Source of the DNA: an uncultured Collinsella sp.
GTDB taxonomy: Bacteria; Actinomycetota; Coriobacteriia; Coriobacteriales; Coriobacteriaceae
Direction of reading: 5' to 3'
DNA length: 14,970 nucleotides
Assembly (NCBI GenBank): GCA_959602875.1
Contig: CAUGVQ010000048.1
Location: forward strand, 1 to 14,970
Below the pieces are notes generated by a model. It was not told where the DNA came from and made no database searches. It was given only the letters and a program-made list of their open reading frames with translations. The translations under genes were made by a program, and so were the position numbers. Positions 1 through 8,392 of the stretch are shown one piece after another. Each line of letters begins with the position of its first letter. Positions within the stretch are counted from its first letter, which is position 1.

Positions 1-1283
1 CGGCCAGGGTCGTGCTCGATGCACCCGTGCTCGCCGTCGCGCCGGACCCCACGGGTGCGTACGTGGCAGCTGCAACCCAGAAGAACATCAAGCTTGTCGA
101 CACAGCGCGAGGGCAGGTGTTCCGAACGTTTGCCGGGGTGGCTCCCGAGGCGGGCTGCGCGCTTGCGTGGAGTGACGCGGGCGATGAGCTCGCGCTAAAG
201 ATGCCCGCGGACACCTATGCGGTTTGGAAGACGGCGGCATCAACGCACACCTCCGCCTCAACCGACTGCTGGTTTATGGACGGATGCGTGCTTGCAGACG
301 GTTCGCGTTGGGCGGTGCTCTCCAGAGATGGGCGCATTGCCCTTATAGACCGAACGTCGGGCGAGTTGCTCGAGACCATCCAGCCTCTCACGACTGATCA
401 AGCAAGTGGAATCGCGGCGGGCGCGGATGCCGACGCGGTGTATATCATCGCTTACGGCGAGCCGAGCAAAAACGCCCTGTGGAAGCTTGATCTTGCAACG
501 GGCGCGGCGGACGAGGTGTCTTTGCCGGATGGCTTTGAGCCAAGGGAGGTGGCATCGTCCACAACAGTGTCCGACCGCGTGGCGGTAGGGTCTTCTGACC
601 GCGTGCTTGTGCTCGATACGCAAACAGGGGACGTCATGCAGGATGTCACGGGCTCGTCGGTGTCAACGCTTGCTATGGACGAGCAGGGTAGGGTCTTTAT
701 CGGCGCTGTGGGCGGCGGTCTGTCCGTGGTTGAGCCGGGGGCGAACGAGCTCGCTCCCGTTAGGGAGGCCGAAAGCGACATTTTGGGCGGTGCTGTGGGC
801 ATTTTGCCGGGTGCGATACCCCGCGCCATCGCATGTTCGGGTGATATGGCGCTCGCGGTGGGTGATGGATTCAACCAGGGCTCGTCCCGCACGCTAACAA
901 AGCGCACCGGTTGGTGGGAGCTGAACACAGGCGCGACCGGTGCGTTTGTTACGGGGGATGTCGGCGGACAGGCGCGTGCCGTTGCGGCGTCTCCCGACGG
1001 ATCGGTTTTTGCCATAGGCCTCTCCGATGGAGGCATGGCATTCATGCGTGCAGGGGATGTTGCTATGGGTACGACTGTGCGCGAGCAGGCGTCCGAGATT
1101 CGCGCCTGTACCTTTACGCCTCAAGGTGCGCAGGTGCTTGCCGCGACGCGAGACGGCAAGATTCTTGTCATCGATGTCGATTCGGGAGGCTTTGACGCCG
1201 CAACGATGCGCGAGCGCGTTGCAGAGCGCGTAAGCGCAGGGCAATCCTTTGGGCTTTTCACCGAGGAATCGGTATTCTGGTAG
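1..1283 (+). CDS. Beta-propeller (WD40-like) repeat protein, 5' end missing
   Basis: The frame is open from the first bases of the window to a TAG at 1281-1283, so the true start lies upstream; the GTG at 12 is only the first in-window candidate and has no ribosome binding site. The roughly 425 visible residues are recurrent blade-like units: a hydrophobic strand, a PDGS/GDEL-type turn, then a strand ending in LVD, LID, VLD or VID followed by a TxxG or SGG turn. Examples, numbered from the GTG, lie near residues 5-40, 100-122, 185-212, 320-347 and 370-395. This is how degenerate WD40/quinoprotein-like propellers look. No membrane segment or catalytic motif is visible. Such propellers usually act as binding scaffolds and are often C-terminal to a kinase, NTPase or NACHT domain, which could lie upstream. 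The function is not recognised. It converges on the M20 gene with only 22 bases between them. Confidence 0.7.
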   Translation, partial: ARVVLDAPVLAVAPDPTGAYVAAATQKNIKLVDTARGQVFRTFAGVAPEAGCALAWSDAGDELALKMPADTYAVWKTAASTHTSASTDCWFMDGCVLADGSRWAVLSRDGRIALIDRTSGELLETIQPLTTDQASGIAAGADADAVYIIAYGEPSKNALWKLDLATGAADEVSLPDGFEPREVASSTTVSDRVAVGSSDRVLVLDTQTGDVMQDVTGSSVSTLAMDEQGRVFIGAVGGGLSVVEPGANELAPVREAESDILGGAVGILPGAIPRAIACSGDMALAVGDGFNQGSSRTLTKRTGWWELNTGATGAFVTGDVGGQARAVAASPDGSVFAIGLSDGGMAFMRAGDVAMGTTVREQASEIRACTFTPQGAQVLAATRDGKILVIDVDSGGFDAATMRERVAERVSAGQSFGLFTEESVFW

Positions 1284-1305
1284 AGGACGCGCTTTGATCT
1301 CAGGG

Positions 1306-2526
1306 CTACTTGTCCTCGGCAAGGAAGTCCACCGCGTACTGGCAGGTAAGGGCCACGCCCTTGGCGAGCACTGACTCGTCGACCGTGTAATAGCACGAGT
1401 GCTGCGCAAAGGTGGCGCCCGTGGCAGGGTTGCGCGTACCCACAAAGGCGAGCACGCCCGGGACACGTTCGAGGTAGAGCGAGAAGTCCTCGCCCGAGAG
1501 TGTTCCCTGGTAGCTCCCGACAGCATCCTCGCCCAGAACGCGCTCCACGGCGCGGCGACAGCGTGCTGCCGCCTCGGCGTCGTTTACCACGGCGGGGTGA
1601 GCGCGCGTGTACTCGGTAAGTGTGGCCTCGGCACCAAGCGCCTGGGCGGTGTGCGTGGCGATGCGCTTGATAAGCGCGGGCATGGCCTCGTGCGTGCGCG
1701 CCCCATACGTCCTAACCGTGCCGGCGAGGTACGCCTCACCTGCGATGACGTTGCGTGCGCTGCCTGCATGCAGCTCACCTATGGTCACCACCGCCGGCTC
1801 AAAGGGGGAGACATCGCGGCTCACGATGGTCTGCAGTGCGTTGGCGATCTCTGCCGCCGCGACGACGGCGTCCGCTCCGCGCTGCGGCATCGCGCCGTGG
1901 CACGAGGTGCCCGTGACGTCGATGCGAAACCAGTCGACATTTGCCATGCGCGGCCCTGCCTCGCAGCTTATGGTGCCGGCGTCGACCTCGCTCCAAATGT
2001 GCAGGGCAAACGCCCCGTCCACCTTGTCGGCCGCACCGGCGTCAATCATGAGGGCGGCGCCTTGGCCGTTTTCCTCGGAGGGCTGGAAGATGGCACGGAC
2101 CTCGCCGGCAAGTTCATCGGTCATCTGGGCGAGCACCCTGAGCGTCCCTAGCAGCATGGCGATATGGCAGTCATGCCCACAAGCGTGCATGGCGCCGGGG
2201 TTCTCGCTCGCAAAGGGCGCGCCCGTGCGCTCCTCCACAGCCAGGGCGTCAATGTCGGCGCGCAGCAGTAGGCACCGGCGCGGAGTGACGTCGGAGAGGT
2301 AGGCGTCCTTGGCTGTGCCGCGCAGCGTGGCGATAAGCCCCGTCTCGAGCGGACGCGTGTAAGGGATGCCCATCCGGTCGAGCTCCTCGGCGATGGCGTC
2401 GGTTGTCCAGAACTCCTGGAGGCTCAACTCGGGGTGGGCATGAAAGCGCCGGCGCTGTTCGATTACATAGGGTTCGAGCTCCCGTACCGCGCGCTGTATG
2501 TGCGAGGTGGTATTCTCGCGGGCCAT
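1306..2526 (-). CDS. M20-family metallo-amidohydrolase (N-acyl amino acid / hippurate hydrolase type)
   Basis: A 406-residue protein, normal length for the M20 amidohydrolase branch (IAA-amino-acid hydrolase, hippuricase, N-acyl-L-amino acid amidohydrolase). The family landmarks are all present: HPELSLQE at 31-38, LRADIDAL at 88-94, HACGHD at 114-119, PSEEN at 149-153, ALHIW at 174-178, the dimerisation-domain segment around GTSCHGAMP at 206-214, and SGEDFS near 344-349. By family analogy the two-metal site uses C116, H118, E151/E152, H176 and H376. It should be cytoplasmic, as no signal peptide is visible. The ATG is set by AGGAGG six bases upstream. The exact substrate cannot be read from sequence. 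The gene is divergent from glutamine synthetase III, and the GTnAC/GAAAC box array lies between them, so release of amino acids or ammonia from acylated or peptide substrates under nitrogen control is plausible but inferred. Confidence 0.9.
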   Translation of the reverse strand: MARENTTSHIQRAVRELEPYVIEQRRRFHAHPELSLQEFWTTDAIAEELDRMGIPYTRPLETGLIATLRGTAKDAYLSDVTPRRCLLLRADIDALAVEERTGAPFASENPGAMHACGHDCHIAMLLGTLRVLAQMTDELAGEVRAIFQPSEENGQGAALMIDAGAADKVDGAFALHIWSEVDAGTISCEAGPRMANVDWFRIDVTGTSCHGAMPQRGADAVVAAAEIANALQTIVSRDVSPFEPAVVTIGELHAGSARNVIAGEAYLAGTVRTYGARTHEAMPALIKRIATHTAQALGAEATLTEYTRAHPAVVNDAEAAARCRRAVERVLGEDAVGSYQGTLSGEDFSLYLERVPGVLAFVGTRNPATGATFAQHSCYYTVDESVLAKGVALTCQYAVDFLAEDK

Positions 2527-2556
2527 ATGCCGCCTCCTTATCAGGGTTTACCGTTC

Positions 2557-2562
2557 ATCATA
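2557..2562 (-). promoter_or_regulatory. Possible -10 element for the M20 gene
   Basis: On the minus strand TATGAT, a 5/6 match to TATAAT, lies about 30 bases upstream of the M20 ATG. No good -35 hexamer is found 16-18 bases further up, so recognition would need an activator. The phased box array at 2613-2683 begins about 60 bp upstream of the expected start point. Confidence 0.3.
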
Positions 2563-2612
2563 CGTCACGGGCGGCACTAGGGGAGGGTGGAGAGTCTGGC
2601 CTGGGGGGGCGA

Positions 2613-2683
2613 GTTGCCGCGCCGTCACGCAATGGAAACGCTCCTGCTACGTGACGGTAACCGGCAATCCATCTGCCTGAAAC
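2613..2683 (+). promoter_or_regulatory. Phased GTnAC/GAAAC box array, GlnR-type operator
   Basis: Pentamers recur every 11 bp: GTTGC (2613), GTCAC (2624), GAAAC (2635), GCTAC (2646), GTAAC (2657), one degenerate position (TCCAT, 2668) and GAAAC (2679), each separated by exactly six bases. This is the actinobacterial GlnR pattern (gTnAC-n6-GaAAC repeated), bound by tandem OmpR-family monomers on one face of the helix. The array ends 4 bp before a TTGACC -35 candidate, a typical activator position. PhoP-type regulators also use 11-bp direct repeats, but their box (GTTCACC) does not fit. No glnR gene is in the window, so the regulator's identity is inferred. Confidence 0.72.
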
Positions 2684-2687
2684 CGTT

Positions 2688-2715
2688 TTGACCTGCAGTG
2701 TTCATCACATAGAAG
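2688..2715 (+). promoter_or_regulatory. Candidate glnN promoter
   Basis: TTGACC (2688-2693), a 16-bp spacer and TAGAAG (2710-2715) give hexamers matching 5/6 and 4/6 of the consensus. Transcription would begin near 2722. The GAAAC box centred on 2681 then lies at about -41, so the array sits directly behind the -35 as expected for activation. The same box-to--10 distance of 29 bp recurs at 13181/13210. Confidence 0.5.
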
Positions 2716-2722
2716 CCTCTCG

Positions 2723-2830
2723 GCAACCAAAGGGCAACGGCGGCGAAACAGCGGCGCCCTATCTTTGGTTGCGTCCGGACGGCGCGGTAAAACCTGTGCC
2801 GTCGTCATCCCGTACCACGGCGAGAGCCGT
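2723..2830 (+). promoter_or_regulatory. Structured 5' leader of glnN: three successive hairpins before the ribosome binding site
   Basis: Three inverted repeats fill the leader. (1) GCAACCAAAG (2723-2732) pairs perfectly with CTTTGGTTGC (2763-2772), and an inner GGC/GCC pair can extend the stem across a four-base bulge. (2) 2781-2787 can pair with 2794-2800, using two G-U pairs and an A-rich loop. (3) ACGGC (2817-2821) and GCCGT (2826-2830) close a GAGA loop of the GNRA class, directly abutting the AAGGAGG ribosome binding site at 2831. The 10-bp palindrome CGTCCGGACG (2772-2781) overlaps the end of the first stem. It matches no riboswitch class I know. A role in translation or message stability is inference from structure and position. 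Confidence 0.45.
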
Positions 2831-2845
2831 AAGGAGGGACCGCCT

Positions 2846-4936
<2,091 letters not shown>

Positions 4937-5007
4937 GCCTTTACCGCTGCCCCTTTCGTTGGATGAGGGCTGCCATCCGGGCGGGACATAACGTGCCTTT
5001 GTGGACG

Positions 5008-5061
5008 AATCCGTATGTTTCTGACGTTTAAGGACCTCTTTTCGTCAGAGGCATACGGATT
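5008..5061 (+). repeat. 54-nt hairpin repeat, copy 1
   Basis: Left arm AATCCGTATGTTTCTGACG (5008-5026), a 16-base loop and right arm CGTCAGAGGCATACGGATT (5043-5061). The arms pair along all 19 positions except two adjacent T-G oppositions, which are wobble pairs in RNA read from the + strand. Copy 2 at 6626-6679 has identical geometry (19/16/19) with two compensatory pair changes. It sits between two convergent genes and might also end transcripts, although the T-rich tract is in the loop. Confidence 0.85.
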
Positions 5062-5074
5062 CTTCTGAGCGTAT

Positions 5075-5093
5075 CGTCAGAGACGTACGGATT
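5075..5093 (+). repeat. Extra right-arm copy of the hairpin repeat
   Basis: CGTCAGAGACGTACGGATT matches the right arm of copy 1 at 17 of 19 positions, starts 14 bases after it, and has no adjacent left arm. It could pair alternatively with the left arm at 5008-5026, or be the remnant of another copy. Confidence 0.7.
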
Positions 5094-5123
5094 TGTTTGG
5101 AATATGCTTGCACGACCGCCGGA

Positions 5124-5154
5124 ACGCGCGGCTTAAGGCTGCCGCCGCGCGCGT
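5124..5154. repeat. GC-rich inverted repeat downstream of the AbiEi/DUF559 gene
   Basis: CGCGCGGC (5125-5132) is complementary to GCCGCGCG (5144-5151), and an alternative register uses ACGCGCG with CGCGCGT (5148-5154). It lies about 100 bases past the stop of the minus-strand gene. It could slow polymerase or protect the message end, but no T run follows on either strand. Confidence 0.35.
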
Positions 5155-5256
5155 CCTGTCAGTATGGGCGCGTCTGCCGGCATGCATATACAGCTAGCGG
5201 CGTGCGCGTCCGGGCACAGAGGCTGCGGGCGCGTGTTTTCGCCACATGATGCTAAG

Positions 5257-6396
5257 CTATGCGGCCATTTCTGCGACAAGGGATAGCAGTGGGACGGGGA
5301 TGTGCGGCGGATTCTCGGCACCACAGCGCCAGGTAGCGACGCAGAGCGGGTCGTCTGTTAGACGCAGGGTGCGAAACGTTGCTGTTGAGATGGGATCGCG
5401 CCGGGCAAGATGACGGATGGCATGGGCAGTTTTCGGGTCGCGTGGTATGCCATAGGCGGTGAGCTTGGCCACCACACGAGCCGGGTCACGCGCCTCGTCC
5501 GAAGAAATACGGAGCACCGGCATGTCGAGCAAGGTGAGTTCTGCCTCACGGTGCTGCTCGTCGGCGAGCGCACGCAGAGAGCTTCTGCCGTGGAGCATGT
5601 GTTCATTCACATACTTTTCGACCCCATCAACCTCAAGCACAACACACGATCCATCTATCCGCGTAAAGAGGCCATCGACCCGATACGTCCGTGTAGGGTC
5701 TACAGGGCTGGCGAGACTGACTTGCAGCTCGGGGAGTGCGAATCCTTGGGAGAGGATGGTGGCGCGCACAACCGATTCTGCCCAACTTTCGCTGCGGGCG
5801 TCGGCGTAGCCCAAGATGCCTGAGGCGCGTCGTGCTCCACGTGGGCGCTGAGGAAGGGCTTCGATACTGGTGCGGAGCTCGGCAATCGAACTTTTTGAAA
5901 CGCGTAGCGCGGAGTCCGCGTATGCGAGCGCCTCGCCAAAGGGAAGCGCCTGCAGGCAGTCGCAAAGCGTCCGTGCGAGCGACGTCACGGGAAAGCCGTT
6001 GACGAGGACGGGGTTGTCGCGCGGCAACGCGTGGTGTACGACAACCCCGCATGTACGTGGTCGGGCGTGGGTGCCGTCCGCAACGTGGATGGGCAGCGCG
6101 CGCGAGTAGGAGACGGGCATGCCGTGAATGAGCGCTGCCGTTTCGCCGCAAAAGACCCAGTGGGAGTGCGCGTCATGGATGCTACGGATGAGATGCCATG
6201 CCTGCTCTACGGGCGTTAATGCCTCCCAGTAGGTGGCGCGTGCGTAGAGAGAGCGTGCTGGACGAATGATGGAGCCTGCCTTGAGGCGACGCGCTAAGGC
6301 CGCCTCAAGCCGGTTGGACGACACGCACACGAGCCGTTGACGTCGCTCGGCATCGCAGAAGAGCCGATCAATCTCATGGCTGACAGCTGTCGACAC
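5257..6396 (-). CDS. AbiEi-like winged-helix protein with C-terminal DUF559/Vsr-like nuclease domain
   Basis: A 379-residue protein with two apparent parts. Residues about 1-160 resemble the actinobacterial AbiEi-type antitoxin/transcriptional regulator module: a short basic winged helix (LEAALARRLKAGSIIRPARSLYA segment, 30-52), then FCGETAALIHGMP (82-93) and GFPVTSLARTLCDCL (134-148). Residues about 200-310 resemble the DUF559 / very-short-patch-repair-like PD-(D/E)XK fold: E207 in the AESVV helix, D241 in YRVDGLF, E255 and D257 in VLEVDG, K261, and a closing strand near MPVLRIS. Acidic residues are thus in the order expected for an active nuclease. The start is GTG with AAGGAGG just upstream; no ATG start is nearby. 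No AbiEii-type toxin partner adjoins it. Matching hairpin repeats lie on both sides. The domain names come from remembered sequence style; the biological role is unknown. Confidence 0.7.
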   Translation of the reverse strand: MSTAVSHEIDRLFCDAERRQRLVCVSSNRLEAALARRLKAGSIIRPARSLYARATYWEALTPVEQAWHLIRSIHDAHSHWVFCGETAALIHGMPVSYSRALPIHVADGTHARPRTCGVVVHHALPRDNPVLVNGFPVTSLARTLCDCLQALPFGEALAYADSALRVSKSSIAELRTSIEALPQRPRGARRASGILGYADARSESWAESVVRATILSQGFALPELQVSLASPVDPTRTYRVDGLFTRIDGSCVVLEVDGVEKYVNEHMLHGRSSLRALADEQHREAELTLLDMPVLRISSDEARDPARVVAKLTAYGIPRDPKTAHAIRHLARRDPISTATFRTLRLTDDPLCVATWRCGAENPPHIPVPLLSLVAEMAA

Positions 6397-6595
6397 GGCT
6401 CCTCCTTGGCCTCCGATTAGGGGTGGCGCATGCGACCGCTGGCGCCGATCGCGCGCCTACGATAGTGTTGCAGCTTGGTATGCCCGTTTTTTTTGCCGTT
6501 GATGCAGGGCAATACGGTTCGTGTTTGCGCTGCGGCGGGATGCGAAGAGCATCGTTTCCTTCGGTGAGCTGGTGTTGTCGCGGGGGCCGGTTGGT

Positions 6596-6604
6596 ATCCG
6601 TATG
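6596..6604 (+). repeat. Left-arm fragment of the hairpin repeat
   Basis: ATCCGTATG equals arm positions 2-10 of copy 1. It is followed by ATTTGGACGA, which resembles the TTTGTGGACGA just before copy 1. Copy 2 therefore seems to carry extra repeat-derived sequence on its upstream side. Short, so chance is possible. Confidence 0.45.
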
Positions 6605-6625
6605 ATTTGGACGATTCAGAAAATG

Positions 6626-6679
6626 AATCCGTACGTTCCTGACGTTTTGGGTGCCTTTTTCGTCAGGGGCGTACGGATT
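6626..6679 (+). repeat. 54-nt hairpin repeat, copy 2
   Basis: Left arm AATCCGTACGTTCCTGACG (6626-6644), 16-base loop, right arm CGTCAGGGGCGTACGGATT (6661-6679). Relative to copy 1, arm positions 9 and 13 change T to C and their partners change A to G, so pairing is preserved, while the two central T-G oppositions are unchanged. The loop differs more than the arms. It has the same orientation as copy 1 and lies between the gltD stop and the start of the AbiEi/DUF559 gene. Confidence 0.85.
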
Positions 6680-6771
6680 TGGCTCTGCTGACGCCAGGAG
6701 TACACGATCTCTTCGCGCGGTGACGAACGGGACGGATTGCCGCACCGGCAGGTGCCATCAAGCGTCTTTGG

Positions 6772-8295
6772 CTACCGCGCGGTGAGCGCCTCCATTATTT
6801 CGTCAACACAGGCGAGAGCGTCGGCGATAGCGGATACGACAAGCGATGCGCCGCCGCGCGCATCGCCCGCGACAAACAGGGGCGTCTCTGGTGCCTTCGC
6901 AATCTCCGATGCCGGCGCGGTGGGCACGCTGCTGCTGGACATTGCGCAACGATGGCTCCCCGGTGCCTCCGTAAGAGGCAGCGGGCGCCCTTCTTGCGCG
7001 AGCGCGACGCCAAAGGCATCGAAGACGGTGCGTTCCGGTCCTGTGAATCCGCAAGCGATAAGGACAAGCTCGCAGGGAATCTCTCGGTCCGTCCCGGCGA
7101 TTGGCGACGGCGCTCCATCGGACCAGTCAAGGTCGACCACACGCAACGCGCACACCGCGCCCTGCTCGTCGCGCAGGATCTCAAGCGTGTCGGTTGCCCA
7201 GGACCTCATCTCGCCTCCCATGAGGGCGATGGCCTCTTCCTGGCCGTAATCGGTCTTGAGGACCTGCGGCCATTCTGGCCAGGGGTTAGTTGCCGCGCGC
7301 TTCTCGGCGGGACGTGGCATAACCTCGATCTGGCGCACGCTGCGCGCGCCCTGCCTCACGGCGGTGGCGACGCAGTCGTTGCCGGTGTCGCCACCGCCGA
7401 TGACCACCACGTTGCGATCGTTGGCAGAAAGAGAAGGGTCTACGGGCTCGGCATCCAGCAGCGATTTGGTCGCAGCGGTGAGGTAGTCGAGCGCAAAGAC
7501 GACCTCGTCTCCGTCTGTGCCGGGCGCTGAGAGACCGCGCGCGTGCCGTGCTCCTACAGCGAGGACAACGGCATCGCTGTTGGCGAGGATTCCCTTTGCC
7601 ACGGCTGGGTTCGCCGCGTCGGTGCCGAGCATGAAGCGGATGCCCAGCTCCTCCATAAGCGCCACACGTCGATTGACGATGTCCTTCTCGAGCTTCATGT
7701 TGGGGATGCCGTACATGAGAAGGCCGCCTGCGCGGTCCGCGCGCTCGACCACCGTGACGTTTGTGCCGCGTCGTGCGAGCTCCCAGGCGCAGGCGAGCCC
7801 CGCGGGCCCGGACCCCACAACGGTTACCCGGGGCGCCCCCTCAGCCGCCGGTGCGAAGCGCGCGGGTCCGCCGTGGGCCCACTCCCAGTCGGAGATGGCG
7901 CGCTCGTTGTCGTGAATCGTGGTGGGCTCGTCGTTCACGATGTTAAGGTTGCAGGCAGCCTCGCAGAGCGCGGGACACACGCGGCTTGTGAACTCCGGCA
8001 GCGGGCTTGTGAGCGCGAGCCGCTCGGCGGCGTCGTGCCAGCGACCGCGCCAGATAAGATCGTTCCACTCGGGAATGAGGTTGTGAAGCGGGCAGCCGCT
8101 CACCCTGGCATGACCGAAGGGCGCACCCGTCTGGCAGAAGGCGACCCCGCACATCATGCAACGGCTCGCCTGCTCGCGGCGGGTGTCCTCGTCAGGCTCC
8201 ACGTAGAGCTCGCGGTAGTCTTTGGTGCGCTCGGCAACCGGTCGGGCTCGATGCGCTTCGCGGTCGCAGCTAAGAAATGCTCCTGGCTTTCCCAT
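6772..8295 (-). CDS. gltD: Glutamate synthase small (beta) subunit
   Basis: A 507-residue GltD, close to the family's usual 470-500. It takes electrons from NAD(P)H through FAD and passes them via iron-sulfur clusters to GltB. The N-terminal cysteine domain includes C46, C49, C54, C68 and C107, C111, C115, with the family stretch PLHNLIPEWNDLIWRGRW (69-86) between. The FAD site is VVGSGPAGLACA (159-170) with E184 closing the strand. The nucleotide-binding site is VVVIGGGDTGNDC (296-308). FAD is contacted again at GDARGGASLVV (477-487). The ATG at 8295 is followed by MGKPGAFLS and preceded by AAAGGA eight bases upstream; the frame continues further upstream only through non-coding sequence. 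It follows gltB by 97 bases on the same strand, and the pair is almost certainly co-transcribed. A serine/alanine-rich segment at about 450-470, just before the last FAD motif, looks longer than usual. Confidence 0.95.
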   Translation of the reverse strand: MGKPGAFLSCDREAHRARPVAERTKDYRELYVEPDEDTRREQASRCMMCGVAFCQTGAPFGHARVSGCPLHNLIPEWNDLIWRGRWHDAAERLALTSPLPEFTSRVCPALCEAACNLNIVNDEPTTIHDNERAISDWEWAHGGPARFAPAAEGAPRVTVVGSGPAGLACAWELARRGTNVTVVERADRAGGLLMYGIPNMKLEKDIVNRRVALMEELGIRFMLGTDAANPAVAKGILANSDAVVLAVGARHARGLSAPGTDGDEVVFALDYLTAATKSLLDAEPVDPSLSANDRNVVVIGGGDTGNDCVATAVRQGARSVRQIEVMPRPAEKRAATNPWPEWPQVLKTDYGQEEAIALMGGEMRSWATDTLEILRDEQGAVCALRVVDLDWSDGAPSPIAGTDREIPCELVLIACGFTGPERTVFDAFGVALAQEGRPLPLTEAPGSHRCAMSSSSVPTAPASEIAKAPETPLFVAGDARGGASLVVSAIADALACVDEIMEALTAR

Positions 8296-8353
8296 GTGGG
8301 TTTCCTTTCTTGGGGTCGCTTGTGGCGGGTCGGGACGCCGCTCGCCGCCGGAA

Positions 8354-8381
8354 CCTCGGCTGGAATCGTGTCCGGCCGAGG
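8354..8381. repeat. Hairpin between gltB and gltD
   Basis: CCTCGGC (8354-8360) is complementary to GCCGAGG (8375-8381) across 14 bases. It lies in the 97-base gap downstream of the gltB stop, where a stem could protect the gltB message end or tune subunit ratio. No T run follows, so it is not an obvious terminator. Confidence 0.35.
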
Positions 8382-8392
8382 GGCGTGTCGTA

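Larger units (their letters stand above)
4937..5256. other. Convergent intergenic region between glnN and the AbiEi/DUF559 gene
   Basis: No gene is credible here. After the glnN stop comes a weak GGATG/CATCC hairpin (4961-4978), then the 54-nt hairpin repeat (5008-5061), a lone right-arm copy (5075-5093) and a GC-only hairpin (5124-5154). None has a following T run, so a standard rho-independent terminator is not evident, although the hairpins sit where two convergent transcripts must end. Confidence 0.6.
6397..6771. other. Intergenic region between gltD and the AbiEi/DUF559 gene
   Basis: 375 bases without a credible gene. From the low end it holds the ribosome binding site of the minus-strand gene (AAGGAGG on that strand), an eight-base T run near 6487-6494, a left-arm fragment of the hairpin repeat (6596-6604), a short GATTCA/TGAATC inverted repeat (6613-6629) and full copy 2 (6626-6679). 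On the minus strand just past gltD, a GCACC/GGTGC hairpin lacks a T run. No convincing promoter hexamers were found for the minus-strand gene. Confidence 0.5.

Noticed and set aside
2765..2845. Upstream TTG start extending glnN by 27 residues
   Set aside because: The extension runs through the leader hairpins, has no ribosome binding site, and the ATG at 2846 has an ideal AAGGAGG and the expected family N-terminus.
2723..2845. Known glutamine riboswitch (glnA or downstream-peptide motif) before glnN
   Set aside because: I could not identify the conserved core of either class; only generic stems are visible.
5008..5061. Copy 1 as a standard rho-independent terminator of glnN
   Set aside because: The T-rich tract is in the loop and the stem is followed by CTTCTGAGC, not a T run. 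Termination is possible but the canonical form is absent.
6423..6605. 60-codon + strand frame with a CLRCGG zinc-ribbon-like motif
   Set aside because: GTG start with no ribosome binding site, no family resemblance, and its end runs into repeat-derived sequence. A single CxxC is not evidence of a zinc ribbon.
5008..6679. Hairpin repeats as a degenerate CRISPR or transposon ends
   Set aside because: There are only two full copies about 1.6 kb apart, with no regular spacers, no cas genes and no transposase between them.
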